DNA of 64,000 nucleotides from Clostridium sp. KNHs205 (GTDB lineage Bacteria; Bacillota; Clostridia; Lachnospirales; Lachnospiraceae): assembly GCF_000702945.1 (NCBI RefSeq), contig NZ_JNLE01000003.1, forward strand, positions 3,147,501-3,211,500. The letters are read 5' to 3'. The notes beneath the pieces were generated by a model. That model searched no databases. It was not told the origin of the DNA and saw only the letters and a list, made by a program, of their open reading frames with translations. Positions within the stretch are counted from its first letter, which is position 1; each line of letters starts with the position of its first letter. The position numbers and the translations under genes were made by a program. This document shows, one piece after another, positions 27,367-36,787 of the stretch.

Positions 27367-28269
27367 ATGATCTATACTATTACCTTTAATCCGGCTTTGG
27401 ATTATATCGTGTCGGTGGAAGATTTTCAACTGGGTAAAACAAACCGAACCACGGAAGAAGCCATACTGGCGGGAGGAAAAGGAATTAATGTTTCTATTGT
27501 TTTGAAAAATCTTGGTTATGAAAGCACTGCGCTGGGATTTGTCGCAGGATTTACCGGAGAAGAGATCAGAAAAAGGATAGAAAAGACGGGATGTCTTGCA
27601 GAATTTATAACCATTAACCAAGGGATGAGCCGCATTAATTTTAAACTGAAATCTGTAGACGGAACGGAAGTTAACGGCAGGGGACCGGATATTGATGCAG
27701 AGAGCCTTCAGAAACTTTTGATTCGGTTGGATTCTTTAAAACCAGGAGATATTCTGGTAATGGCAGGTAGTATTCCAGCCAGCATTCCCGATTCTATTTA
27801 CAAAGATATAATGGTTAGACTTTCAGGAAAAAACATATCTGTGGTGGTGGATGCCACAAAAGATTTACTGGTTAATGTACTGGAGAATAGACCATTTCTG
27901 ATTAAACCCAATAATCATGAACTGGGAGAGATTTTTGGTGTGATCTTAAAAACACGCAGGGAAGTTATACCTTATGCTCAGAAATTACAGAAGCAGGGAG
28001 CTTGTAACGTACTTGTATCCATGGCGGGGGAAGGTGCCGTATTAGTAGCTGAGAACGGCGGGATTTATGAAAGTCCGGCACCAAAAGGCCGGCTTGTCAA
28101 CGCAGTTGGTGCAGGAGACTCTATGGTAGCAGGTTTTTTAGCAGGCTGGTTAAGCACAGACGATTATAGTCAGGCTTTCCGTATGGGACTTGCAGCGGGA
28201 AGTGCCAGTGCCTTTTCAGAGCTGTTAGCTTCAAAAGAGCAGGTGGAGGCGTTGTTAAAGCAGATGTGA
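27367..28269 (+). CDS. fruK: 1-phosphofructokinase (PfkB family)
   Basis: A 300-residue PfkB-fold kinase. It has TFNPALDYI at the N-terminus, AGGKGINVSIVLKNLG near residue 40, and KPNNHELGEIFG. The C-terminal anion hole and catalytic Asp are in NAVGAGDSMVAGFLAG near residue 250. It converts fructose 1-phosphate, made by the fructose PTS, to fructose 1,6-bisphosphate. Tagatose 6-phosphate kinase is a close relative, but the fructose EII next door settles the call. AGGAGG is 7 bases before the ATG. Confidence 0.9.
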   Translation: MIYTITFNPALDYIVSVEDFQLGKTNRTTEEAILAGGKGINVSIVLKNLGYESTALGFVAGFTGEEIRKRIEKTGCLAEFITINQGMSRINFKLKSVDGTEVNGRGPDIDAESLQKLLIRLDSLKPGDILVMAGSIPASIPDSIYKDIMVRLSGKNISVVVDATKDLLVNVLENRPFLIKPNNHELGEIFGVILKTRREVIPYAQKLQKQGACNVLVSMAGEGAVLVAENGGIYESPAPKGRLVNAVGAGDSMVAGFLAGWLSTDDYSQAFRMGLAAGSASAFSELLASKEQVEALLKQM

Positions 28270-28319
28270 CGGAAAGGTAACCAGGGAAAGGGTCAAACAG
28301 GAAGAAGAGAGGTGTAGGT

Positions 28320-30241
28320 ATGAGGATTACTGAATTGTTAAGCAAGGAGAGTATTGTACTAAAGGCAGCTCCGGCCGGTAAGAAGGAAGCACTGGAACAG
28401 GCAATAGAAATAATGGTAAAGAGTGGGAAGATCAGTGACCGGGCGGAATATACCCGGCAGGTGTTTGCAAGAGAAAAGGAAGGTACAACCGGAATCGGTG
28501 AAGGGATTGCTATTCCTCATGGCAAATGTAAGGGAGTGAAGGCTCCGGGGCTGGCTGCCATGGTAATTCCGGAGGGAGTGGAATTTGAGGCTCTGGATGG
28601 GGAACCTGTATATTTACTATTTCTGATAGCAGCACCCGACACGAAAGATAATGTACATCTTGATGTGTTAAGTAAGCTGTCTGTGCTGTTGATGAATGAG
28701 GAATTTGCAGAAAAGTTAAAAAATGCAGCTGACGTAGAGGAATTTCTTCAAATAATAGATGAGGCAGATGAGAGTATTCCGGAAATGAAAGCCCAAAATG
28801 CAGAGGTAGGGGACGTAGAGGAAACCTTCTACAGGAATATAGCAGCAGTTACTTCCTGCCCTACAGGTATTGCTCATACTTATATGGCGGCAGAGGGTCT
28901 GGCAAAGGCAGCAAAAGCAAATAATTGCGCTATAAGAATAGAGACCAGAGGGTCAGGTGGGGCTAAGAATGTACTGACAGAAGCAGAGATTGCAGCGGCA
29001 GACTGTATCATAGTAGCTGCAGATACCAAGGTTCCTATGGAACGCTTTGCTGGCAAAAAAGTAATTGAGTGCCAGGTATCTGACGGCATCAGTAAGGCAG
29101 ACCAACTGATAAAGCGTGCTGTAAAGGGAGAGGTACCCGTATATAGGGCTGTACAGGGAGAAGAAGCAGGGACAGCTGCTGCCGGGAATAATTCTCTGAC
29201 CCACAAAATATATATGCATCTTATGAGCGGTGTATCTCATATGCTTCCTTTTGTAGTGGGGGCGGTATACTGATTGCTATTGCATTCCTGATAGATTCCT
29301 TGTCTATTGATATGACAGCGGTATCCGAAGAGGTTCGTGCTAATTTTGGGTCCATCACACCGACAGCGGCATTATTTAAGTCAATTGGCGGAGCCGCCTT
29401 CGGTTTTATGCTTCCTATACTGGCCGGTTATATCGCAATGAGTATTGCTGACCGACCGGGACTGGCAGTAGGTATTATTGGCGGGTACATTGCAGCAAAC
29501 GGAAAATCTGGCTTTCTTGGTGCATTGGTGGCAGGGTTTCTGGCAGGCTATATTATAGTGCTTTTACGTAAGGTTTTTAACAAACTGCCTGTAACTATTG
29601 AGAAACTGGCACCGGTATTGCTCTATCCCCTTTTGGGTATCCTATGTATTGGACTGCTTATGACCTTTGTAATAGAACCTCCTATAGGTTTTTTAAACAC
29701 AGCCTTAAACAATGCATTAACAGGTATGGGTACAACCAGCAAGATATTATTGGGAATCATTGTAGCTGGTATGATGGCTATAGATATGGGCGGACCTTTT
29801 AACAAGGCTGCTTATGTATTTGGAACCGCATCTATAGTAGCTGGTAATTATGATATCATGGCGGCGGTTATGATTGGAGGCATGGTGCCTCCCTGTGCCA
29901 TTGCTTTGGCAACGCTGATATTTCGTAATAAATTTACTAAAGCCGAGAGAGAAACTGCTCCTGCCAACTTTATCATGGGTCTGGCTTTTATAACAGAGGG
30001 TGCCATTCCCTTTGCGGCAGCCGATCCTTTAAGAGTACTGCCAGCGTGTATTCTCGGCTCGGCGGTAGCGGGAGCTATGTCAATGGCTTTTGGTTCCAGC
30101 TTGATGGCTCCTCACGGCGGGATATTTGTTTTTCCGGTGGTAGAGCATCCAATCATGTATCTGCTGGCATTGGTGGCAGGTACTTTGGTGGCGGCAGGCA
30201 TGCTGGGAATATTGAAAAAGAACATAACAGAAAGGAACTAA
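28320..30241 (+). pseudogene. fruA: Fructose PTS EIIABC, interrupted by a frameshift
   Basis: The first frame (28320-29273) encodes EIIA (phosphorylated His67 in GIAIPHGK) and EIIB (Cys180 in TSCPTGIAHTYMAAEG), then enters EIIC at SGVSHMLPFVVG and meets a stop. The +1-base frame carries on seamlessly (ILIAIAFLID, then FGFMLPILAGYIAMSIADRP to 30241). The break coincides with a GGGGG run at 29258-29262; one extra G would restore a ~640-residue protein. Either the gene is inactive, a subpopulation carries six Gs, the ribosome slips, or the read is wrong. All domain motifs are otherwise intact and the operon around it looks functional. Confidence 0.88.
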
Positions 30242-30247
30242 TAAAAA

Positions 30248-30505
30248 ATGAAAGAAATTAAATATATTATAACAGACCCGGAAGGAATTCATGCCAGACC
30301 GGCAGGAGAGATGGTAAAGCTGTTAAAGGAATTTAAATCTACCGTAACAATAAGCAAGGACGGAAAAAGTACGGATGCCAAAAGGATTTTTGGTGTCATG
30401 GGGCTTGGTGCAAAGCAAGGACAGGAAATACAGCTGATTGTTGAAGGAGAGGATGAGGCTAAAGCAATTGCTGCATTGGATGAGTTTCTAAAAAAGCAAC
30501 TGTAG
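30248..30505 (+). CDS. HPr-like phosphocarrier lacking the regulatory Ser46
   Basis: An 85-residue HPr. The catalytic His15 is present in GIHARPAG. At position 46, where HPr kinase phosphorylates Ser in KSIMGVM, this protein has Arg (KRIFGVMGLG). It can pass phosphate from Enzyme I to EIIA but cannot be seryl-phosphorylated, so it should not act as a CcpA co-repressor. It is the reverse of Crh, which lacks His15 but keeps Ser46. It starts 6 bases after the EIIC stop. It is probably a dedicated HPr of this fructose PTS. Confidence 0.9.
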   Translation: MKEIKYIITDPEGIHARPAGEMVKLLKEFKSTVTISKDGKSTDAKRIFGVMGLGAKQGQEIQLIVEGEDEAKAIAALDEFLKKQL

Positions 30506-30525
30506 GAAGCTGTTTTTATTATAAG

Positions 30526-30557
30526 CCTCCTCTCAGAGAAGTAAGAATCTGAGGAGG
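30526..30557 (+). promoter_or_regulatory. Hairpin between HPr and Enzyme I genes
   Basis: CCTCCTCTCAG pairs with CTGAGGAGG with a 12-base loop and no T run. It may stabilise or process the mRNA, or change the HPr to Enzyme I ratio. Confidence 0.4.
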
Positions 30558-30607
30558 AGAAGAGATGCTCATAAGGGAAGGTAGACATCGGAAAAAGGAG
30601 GATGACT

Positions 30608-32245
30608 ATGCAGACATTTCAGGGGAAAAGTGTTTTTGGGGGTATTGCCATGGGCAGGATAATGGTTTACCAAAAGCATGAGCAGCAGGTAAAAAGGAGC
30701 AGAGTTTCCGATACCGATGCGGAGGTATTGCGCTTTCGGGAAGCCAGAGACACAAGCATCGTGCAGTTAAAGCACCTTTATGAAACCTCTGTAAATAAAA
30801 TAGGTGAATCTGAGGCGGCTATATTTGAGGTACACCAGATGATGCTGGAGGATATGGATTATAATGAATCTGTTGAAAGTATAATCTGCAGCCAGAAGGT
30901 CAATGCGGAGTATGCAGTTGCAACTACAGCAGATAATTTTGCAAGTATGTTTTCTGCTATGGAGGATGAATATATGAGAGGCAGGGCAGCTGATGTAAGG
31001 GATATATCCGAACGGCTGCTGGGAAGCCTTATGGGAAAGGGCGGAGAAGGTATTCTAATAGAGGAGCCGGTCATTCTTGTAGCGGAGGATTTGGCTCCCA
31101 GTGAAACAGTGCAGCTGGATAAGGATAAGGTACTTGCCTTTGTAACGGTCAAGGGTTCAGTCAACTCCCATACTGCTATCCTTGCCAGAAACATGAACAT
31201 TCCTGCGCTGGTTGGAACCAGCCTCACAAAAAAGGTCATGGAGGAGATTAACGGAAAAGAAGGGGTTGTTGATGGCTTTGAGGGCAGCTTTCTGATAGAG
31301 CCGGAGGAGTCTGTCAAAAGCCGGATGCAGGAAAGGCAGAAGGCCGAAGCAGAGAAAAAGCTGCTTCTACAGACCTTAAAAGGAAAGGCAAATGTAACCC
31401 TGGATGGAAAGGAAATCAAACTTTATGCCAATATAGGCAATAGCAGCGATCTGGCTACGGTATTACAGAATGATGCGGGGGGAATCGGACTCTTCCGCAG
31501 TGAATTTATCTATTTGGAGAGAGAGACTTATCCTACAGAGGAAGAGCAGTTCAATATATATAAAACCGTGGCGGAGACGATGGCCGGCAGAAAGGTAATA
31601 ATCCGTACGTTGGATATAGGTGCGGATAAGCAGGCAGAATATTTTAAGCTGCCTTATGAAGAAAATCCTGCTATGGGCTATCGTGCAATACGCATCTGCC
31701 TTACCAGGCCTGAAATCTTCAAAACACAACTGCGTGCCCTGTTCCGTGCCAGTGCTTATGGTAATATTGCAATTATGTATCCAATGATTATATCCATTAA
31801 AGAGGTACAAAGAATACGCAAAATAGCAGATGAGGTTAAGACAGAGCTTAAGGATAAGGGAATCGCTTTCGGACAAGTAGAGCAGGGAATAATGATTGAA
31901 ACGCCAGCCGCAGTTATGATAAGTGAAGAGCTGGCAAAGGAAGTGGATTTCTTCAGCATAGGAACCAATGACCTTACCCAGTATACTCTTGCAATTGACA
32001 GACAGAATTCCCAACTGGACGAATTTTATGATGCTCATCATCCTGCTATATTACGTATGATTCAGATGGTAATTGAAAATGCTCACAAGGCAGGTATCTG
32101 GGCAGGCATCTGCGGTGAGCTGGGAGCAGATATGGAACTGACACGTATATTTTTGAAAATGGGAGTGGATGAACTGTCTGTTTCCCCCGGAGCCATTCTC
32201 CCCATACGTAAAATCATCCGGGAAAGCAATATCAGCAAATTGTAA
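30608..32245 (+). CDS. ptsI: PTS Enzyme I (phosphoenolpyruvate-protein phosphotransferase)
   Basis: A 545-residue enzyme that transfers phosphate from PEP to HPr. The N-terminal domain holds the active His188 in GSVNSHTAILARN. The C-terminal PEP-binding barrel includes GIGLFRSEF, RTLDIGADKQ, the metal site FFSIGTNDLTQYTL and the catalytic Cys in GICGEL. The ATG at 30608 is preferred because AGGAGG ends 6 bases before it and abuts the other ATG at 30602. It ends the fru operon. If a second housekeeping ptsI exists elsewhere, this one would be dedicated to fructose. Confidence 0.92.
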   Translation: MQTFQGKSVFGGIAMGRIMVYQKHEQQVKRSRVSDTDAEVLRFREARDTSIVQLKHLYETSVNKIGESEAAIFEVHQMMLEDMDYNESVESIICSQKVNAEYAVATTADNFASMFSAMEDEYMRGRAADVRDISERLLGSLMGKGGEGILIEEPVILVAEDLAPSETVQLDKDKVLAFVTVKGSVNSHTAILARNMNIPALVGTSLTKKVMEEINGKEGVVDGFEGSFLIEPEESVKSRMQERQKAEAEKKLLLQTLKGKANVTLDGKEIKLYANIGNSSDLATVLQNDAGGIGLFRSEFIYLERETYPTEEEQFNIYKTVAETMAGRKVIIRTLDIGADKQAEYFKLPYEENPAMGYRAIRICLTRPEIFKTQLRALFRASAYGNIAIMYPMIISIKEVQRIRKIADEVKTELKDKGIAFGQVEQGIMIETPAAVMISEELAKEVDFFSIGTNDLTQYTLAIDRQNSQLDEFYDAHHPAILRMIQMVIENAHKAGIWAGICGELGADMELTRIFLKMGVDELSVSPGAILPIRKIIRESNISKL

Positions 32246-32251
32246 ATAAAC

Positions 32252-32292
32252 AGGACTGTTTCCTTACAAAATAGTAGGGAAACAGTCCTTTT
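32252..32292. terminator. Bidirectional terminator at the end of the fru operon
   Basis: AGGACTGTTTCC pairs with GGAAACAGTCCT, then TTTT on the plus strand. It also lies just beyond the converging gene that ends at 32309. Confidence 0.8.
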
Positions 32293-32308
32293 ATTGGTGT
32301 AAAAATTA

Positions 32309-34429
32309 TTATTTTACAAATTTCAACTGAAATACAGAACCGGCATCACCCGTAAATACAATATAACCTTTCTTAGGAAGGGTTATTGTCTTGTTTTTGT
32401 TAAGGTAGTAATTGGTTATACAAACATCTTTTTCGTTATAAACTGCGAAAGAAGCATTGGCAGGCACCGTAACGGTAATTTTCTTTGAAGCAGTATTACT
32501 GGATAATTTATACCAGGAGGCATATCCCTTTTCTCCGATAGCATATTTTGCAGTTTTTGCCGGAAGTGACTTAACGTTGTCAGAAGAGAGAAAAATGTTT
32601 CCTTTTGCATCCAGGTATTCTATGCCATTTTCCCGGAAGAAACGATAGTCTGTCAGGTCCCGTCCATAACTCCCAGGAATCTGGATAGGATTTTTAGCAT
32701 TATCTTTATCAATGATTGCCGTATTTATCCAGTAACCTTTAATGCCCTCAGTCATTGGAATAACAGAGTAGGGTGATGAAAGAACATATATCTGGGAGGA
32801 GTATTTCTCTGACAACAGGAAATAGGTTTTGCCAGAACGCGCTTTCCAGATTTTTTCAACCTCAGCAGTAAGAGGGTTTTCAGTTAGTTTCTGTGCCAGA
32901 TAACTGGAGGAAAAACTCTGTCCCAGGCCTGGAAGTTTGGTGAAACCTGAAAAATAAATATAGGTATTTCCATTTGTGTTCTTTTCAAAGGATAAATAAT
33001 AGGTGCCATCGGTATAGTAATATTTACCGTTACCAGTGTAATAAAATATTTGAGGTGAGGCATCCGGAGCTAGCATACTGGTGAGTGTCAGGGTTCCGGT
33101 ATCTTTCATTGTAACCTTTAACATATTGGTGAAGTTGCCGTAATAACCTTCATATTGTTTCTGATCGGCTGGTATGGCAGTTTTTTTCGGTAGGGAGAAA
33201 GTCTCGTCAGGTTTGATTTCTGTTATACGTCCTTTATCCTTTAAGGCTTTCAGCATAATTTCCTGTGCGAAAATCTGATTGTAAAGACTGCTGCCACCGG
33301 AGGACATAACTGCAATAGCCATATTTTCCTCTGGCAAGACAGTCAGGCTGCTGTGGTAGGTTAAGGTATCACCACCCTTTACAAGGGCTTTGATTCCGTA
33401 GGATTCATAAGGATAAGTAGTTACACTGTCCCACCCCAGTCCATATGTCAGCGAGCTTCCCTGAGCGGGATTAAGTCCTTTGGCATATTCAGGATTCTCC
33501 ATGGAATCCGAAGCTTGGGCAGACAATACATTTACATAAGAACCAACAGCCATAAATAACTGGGAAAACCGGCAAAGTTCTTCAGCTGAGGAATAGATTC
33601 CCCCTGCACCTATTGCATGAAAGGACTCGGCAGGAAGTGGAGCTTTTAATAATTTTGCATAGGTACCGGATAAAAGACCGGCAGGTATACTGTCGACAGG
33701 TGTCAGAGTTTTCTTTAAACCTAAGGGAGTTGTTATATAATCTTTTATGTATTGACTGAAACTTATTCCTGAAACTTTTTCGACCAATATTTCAGCCAGG
33801 GTAAAGCCATCGTTGCAATAGACTGAATAGGAACCCGGTGCAGCTTTCAGGCGCTGGCTCTTTAAACTTTCCAGAAAGGTATCATGAGCGACGGTATCTT
33901 TATCCTGAAAGAGTATGGAATTGTTCAGGGTACTTCCCATAAGTCCGGAAGAATGATTTAGAAGCATTCTGACAGTTATATCCTTGTACCTGTCATCGGC
34001 CATGGTAAACTCCGGCAGATAGGTTACAACAGGTGTATCAAGGGAAAGTTTACCCTGCCCGGATAATTGAAGGACTGCAACAGTAGTAAATATCTTACTG
34101 ATTGAGCCTATGCCATATACATCCGATGCTTTTGTTTCGTATTTCTTTGTCTGGGAATAGTACTTTTGGGAAAGAATAATATTTCCGTTGTCAATAAGTG
34201 CATAGGATACACTGTCTAATCCATACAGTGAGGTAAGGGTTTTAGCTTTCTCCTCCGCGAAAGCCTTTAAGTCAACAGAGGCTGTCTGGCCGGCGGTCTG
34301 AGAAACATTAAGTACAGCACTGTCAGCTGCTTTAACATTTATCGCAGTTAAAGGGGTGGCGGTAAGAAGGAGAAGGATTATTACTGCCGATAAGAATTTT
34401 TTTAGCTGTAGTTTTTTCGTAATTTGCAT
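32309..34429 (-). CDS. Secreted serine beta-lactamase-like hydrolase
   Basis: A 706-residue exported protein. The signal peptide spans about residues 1-34. The class C beta-lactamase/penicillin-binding fold has the nucleophile motif SISK (Ser109-Lys112), YCN as the YxN motif near residue 208 and NHSSGLMG. The C-terminal ~280 residues form beta-rich modules without a named domain. Such proteins are peptidases or esterases more often than true beta-lactamases. The start at 34429 has AGAGG 5 bases upstream. It is transcribed alone, and its likely leader contains a terminator-like hairpin at 34562-34580. Confidence 0.75.
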   Translation of the reverse strand: MQITKKLQLKKFLSAVIILLLLTATPLTAINVKAADSAVLNVSQTAGQTASVDLKAFAEEKAKTLTSLYGLDSVSYALIDNGNIILSQKYYSQTKKYETKASDVYGIGSISKIFTTVAVLQLSGQGKLSLDTPVVTYLPEFTMADDRYKDITVRMLLNHSSGLMGSTLNNSILFQDKDTVAHDTFLESLKSQRLKAAPGSYSVYCNDGFTLAEILVEKVSGISFSQYIKDYITTPLGLKKTLTPVDSIPAGLLSGTYAKLLKAPLPAESFHAIGAGGIYSSAEELCRFSQLFMAVGSYVNVLSAQASDSMENPEYAKGLNPAQGSSLTYGLGWDSVTTYPYESYGIKALVKGGDTLTYHSSLTVLPEENMAIAVMSSGGSSLYNQIFAQEIMLKALKDKGRITEIKPDETFSLPKKTAIPADQKQYEGYYGNFTNMLKVTMKDTGTLTLTSMLAPDASPQIFYYTGNGKYYYTDGTYYLSFEKNTNGNTYIYFSGFTKLPGLGQSFSSSYLAQKLTENPLTAEVEKIWKARSGKTYFLLSEKYSSQIYVLSSPYSVIPMTEGIKGYWINTAIIDKDNAKNPIQIPGSYGRDLTDYRFFRENGIEYLDAKGNIFLSSDNVKSLPAKTAKYAIGEKGYASWYKLSSNTASKKITVTVPANASFAVYNEKDVCITNYYLNKNKTITLPKKGYIVFTGDAGSVFQLKFVK

Positions 34430-34561
34430 ATAAACCTCTTTTCTTAACAATTTTAGATATCTGCTTTTCATGAAAACTGCAGTGATTCTTGGGAGGCTGC
34501 TTAAAAGACAGATCCCAATACATATCTTAAAAGCTTGCTTGCGATACTGTCAGAATGAAAG

Positions 34562-34580
34562 AAAAAATGCAAAGCATTTT
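34562..34580 (-). promoter_or_regulatory. Terminator-like hairpin in the leader of the beta-lactamase-like gene
   Basis: On the minus strand AAAATGC, loop TTT, GCATTTT and two more Ts form a short terminator-like hairpin about 130 bases upstream of the start codon. It could act as an attenuator. Direct repeats of ATATGGTA lie further upstream. The divergent spacer 34430-34757 has no credible gene; a 62-residue frame there lacks a ribosome site. Confidence 0.35.
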
Positions 34581-34757
34581 CAATCAAGACTCATACATAA
34601 TATAAGCTTGCTTTCAATTCTGTTTCATCAAAGCTCCTTTAATGAAAAGTATCTCTAGTATACCATATTAAGAATATTTTACCATATTTAACTGGAAAGT
34701 TTTTGCTGAAAAGGATATAATAGGTTAGCATGTACAACAAATTATAGGAGGTCATAT

Positions 34758-35609
34758 ATGAAACAATTTAAAAAATTCGGAAGAATGCTGGCTATTGTTA
34801 TGATTCTTTCACTGACATTTCAGGCAGCACTACCAGCCAATTATCTTCAGAAAGCAGAAGCTGCACAAACAGCCATAAGTCAGAAAAAGTTAACCCTGGA
34901 GGCTGGTAAATCGAAAGTGCTTAAAATCACAGGCACCAAATCAAAGGTTACCTGGAAATCCAGTAAGACAACAGTAGCTACAGTAAGTAAGACCGGAAAG
35001 GTTACAGCAAAAAAAGCCGGCAAAGCTACCATAACCGCTACAGTTGATAAAAAGAAATATACCTGTACTGTAACTGTAAAAGCAGCAGTGGCTGCCAATC
35101 CTTTAGTTGATGGAGCACCCTTTAAGGCTCAGGCAGCAACTTCCGGGAATGTAACTTATATCTATCCAAGCAACTGGGTAAAAACAGAAGCAGAGGCTAC
35201 CGGTTACAGACAAGTAGTTCTTGTGCCTGGGGTTGATGATAAAACGGATGCTGTTTCAAGTATTTCATTATTGATTATTGATTCAGAGGGTATTCCGGAA
35301 GCTTCCGTTTTTGATGCAGCTTATAGTGAAATAACGGCTGATTCACTGGTATCTCAATATGCACAGCAGGGTATGGAAGTAACTGTAGATGGTGTAACAG
35401 TAAATAAATTTGATACAGCTCTTGGTGTAGGTTATATAACTGACTTTAACATAACTTATAATGGAGTTACCATGAAGCAGACAATCTATGACGTTTATAC
35501 TGAGAAAAATCTGACGAAAATAACAGTAACAGATATTTCTGATAACTTTTCTCCGGATGTTAAACAAGTAGCCAAATATCTTATTGATACCTTACAGGTT
35601 ACTAAATAA
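34758..35609 (+). CDS. Secreted protein with a Big2 (bacterial Ig-like) domain
   Basis: A 283-residue exported protein. The signal peptide ends near residue 35 (KAEAAQ). A Big2 domain covers about residues 38-112, with SKVTWKSSKTTVATVSKTGK and KAGKATITATVDKKKYTCTV. The C-terminal ~165 residues have no domain I can name; they are acidic and beta-rich (VTYIYPSNWVKTEAEATG). No anchor or LPXTG motif is seen. It probably binds the cell surface or a polymer outside the cell. AGGAGG precedes the ATG and a strong terminator follows. Confidence 0.75.
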   Translation: MKQFKKFGRMLAIVMILSLTFQAALPANYLQKAEAAQTAISQKKLTLEAGKSKVLKITGTKSKVTWKSSKTTVATVSKTGKVTAKKAGKATITATVDKKKYTCTVTVKAAVAANPLVDGAPFKAQAATSGNVTYIYPSNWVKTEAEATGYRQVVLVPGVDDKTDAVSSISLLIIDSEGIPEASVFDAAYSEITADSLVSQYAQQGMEVTVDGVTVNKFDTALGVGYITDFNITYNGVTMKQTIYDVYTEKNLTKITVTDISDNFSPDVKQVAKYLIDTLQVTK

Positions 35610-35623
35610 TATAACAACATAAA

Positions 35624-35680
35624 AAACTCCTGTATTATAGCCAGGCTTGACTGCCTGGTGATAATACAGGAGTTTTTTTG
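35624..35680 (+). terminator. Terminator after the Big2 gene
   Basis: AACTCCTGTATTATAGCCAGGC pairs in two blocks with GCCTGG and ATAATACAGGAGTT, followed by seven Ts. Confidence 0.88.
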
Positions 35681-35799
35681 TTAAGCTAGTTTAAATATTC
35701 TAAAATCTTTCGAATTTCTTTCGTTTTATCTGCAGGTGTCTTTAATAATCATTCTATATAATAGCTGATATCCAAGACAAAACTAAACGGAGGTATGAA

Positions 35800-35979
35800 A
35801 TGTTACTGGAGAACAAAGAAGTAAATACGAAAAAAATCCCAATTAAATGCTATAGAAAATCTATTCTGACACGAAGGTCTTTCCGTATGTCCCTCAAATG
35901 TTGTATAATAAACCTGATTGAAAAGAAAAAGAAGAACAGACTCAGGGGAAAAATTCATTCTATCGGATATATATCCTGA
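35800..35979 (+). CDS. Small basic peptide, hypothetical (59 residues)
   Basis: An ATG at 35800 has CGGAGG 6 bases upstream and opens 59 codons. The product is strongly basic (RKSILTRRS, KKKKNRLRGK) and has a Cys-Cys pair (SLKCCIINLIEK). It lies about 90 bases before an OmpR-type two-component system. I recognise no family. It could be a regulator-linked small protein or a chance frame; the ribosome site is the main support. Confidence 0.35.
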   Translation: MLLENKEVNTKKIPIKCYRKSILTRRSFRMSLKCCIINLIEKKKKNRLRGKIHSIGYIS

Positions 35980-36067
35980 GCTGTCCGGAAAAGAATGAAA
36001 AGCATTTAAGCTCTTTATACTGAGAAAGTGCAGTATAGAGAGAAAATGCGTAAATCTGGGAGGAAAT

Positions 36068-36787
36068 ATGGAAGCTTATCGTATATTAGTGGTGGAAGAT
36101 GACAGGGAGATATTAGAGGGTATCGGTATCTATCTTAAGAATCAGGGATATGAAGTACTAAAGGCAGAAAATGGAAGAGAAGGTCTTGCCCTTGCAGAAA
36201 AAGAGAAAATCCATCTTGCAGTTGTAGATGTTATGATGCCGGGGATGGATGGTATTACCATGACCATGAAAATCAGAGAAAAATACGATTTTCCTATAAT
36301 AATGCTCACTGCCAAATCGGAAGAACTGGATAAGCTGACGGGATTTCAGTGCGGTGCCGATGATTACGTAACCAAACCCTTTGCCCCTCTGGAATTATTA
36401 GCCAGGGTTAATTCGCATCTTCGCAGGTATAAAAAGTATCTGGATATCTTAAGTGATAAAGAAAAGGAAGAGGAAGAGGAGAATGTCTACACAGTAGGGG
36501 GACTGGAGCTTAATGAAAATACAGTTACCCTTAGTGTGGATGGAAACCCTGTAAAAGTGACACCATTAGAATTTAAGATACTGACTCTTTTGATGAAGAA
36601 CCCCGGCAGAGTATTTTCTGCTGAGGAGATATATGAAAAAGTATGGAATGAACGCGCGGTAAATACAGATACCATTATGGTACATATCCGCAATCTTCGG
36701 GAGAAAATAGAATATAACCCGAAGGAACCAAAATATTTGAAGGTGGTGTGGGGCGTTGGATATAAAATTGAAAAACAGCAGCGATAG
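36068..36787 (+). CDS. OmpR/PhoB-family response regulator
   Basis: A 239-residue regulator. The receiver has VVEDDRE, the phosphorylated Asp54 in VVDVMMPGMDG, TAKSEE and Lys in YVTKPF. A winged-helix DNA-binding domain follows (VTPLEFKILTLLMKNPG, NTDTIMVHIRNLREKIE, VWGVGYKIEK). GGGAGG is 6 bases before the ATG. It overlaps the sensor kinase gene by 32 bases. Targets are not evident. Confidence 0.92.
   Translation: MEAYRILVVEDDREILEGIGIYLKNQGYEVLKAENGREGLALAEKEKIHLAVVDVMMPGMDGITMTMKIREKYDFPIIMLTAKSEELDKLTGFQCGADDYVTKPFAPLELLARVNSHLRRYKKYLDILSDKEKEEEEENVYTVGGLELNENTVTLSVDGNPVKVTPLEFKILTLLMKNPGRVFSAEEIYEKVWNERAVNTDTIMVHIRNLREKIEYNPKEPKYLKVVWGVGYKIEKQQR

Noticed and set aside
34470..34658. 62-codon frame in the spacer before the Big2 gene
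   Set aside because: No ribosome site; overlaps the likely leader of the minus-strand beta-lactamase-like gene.
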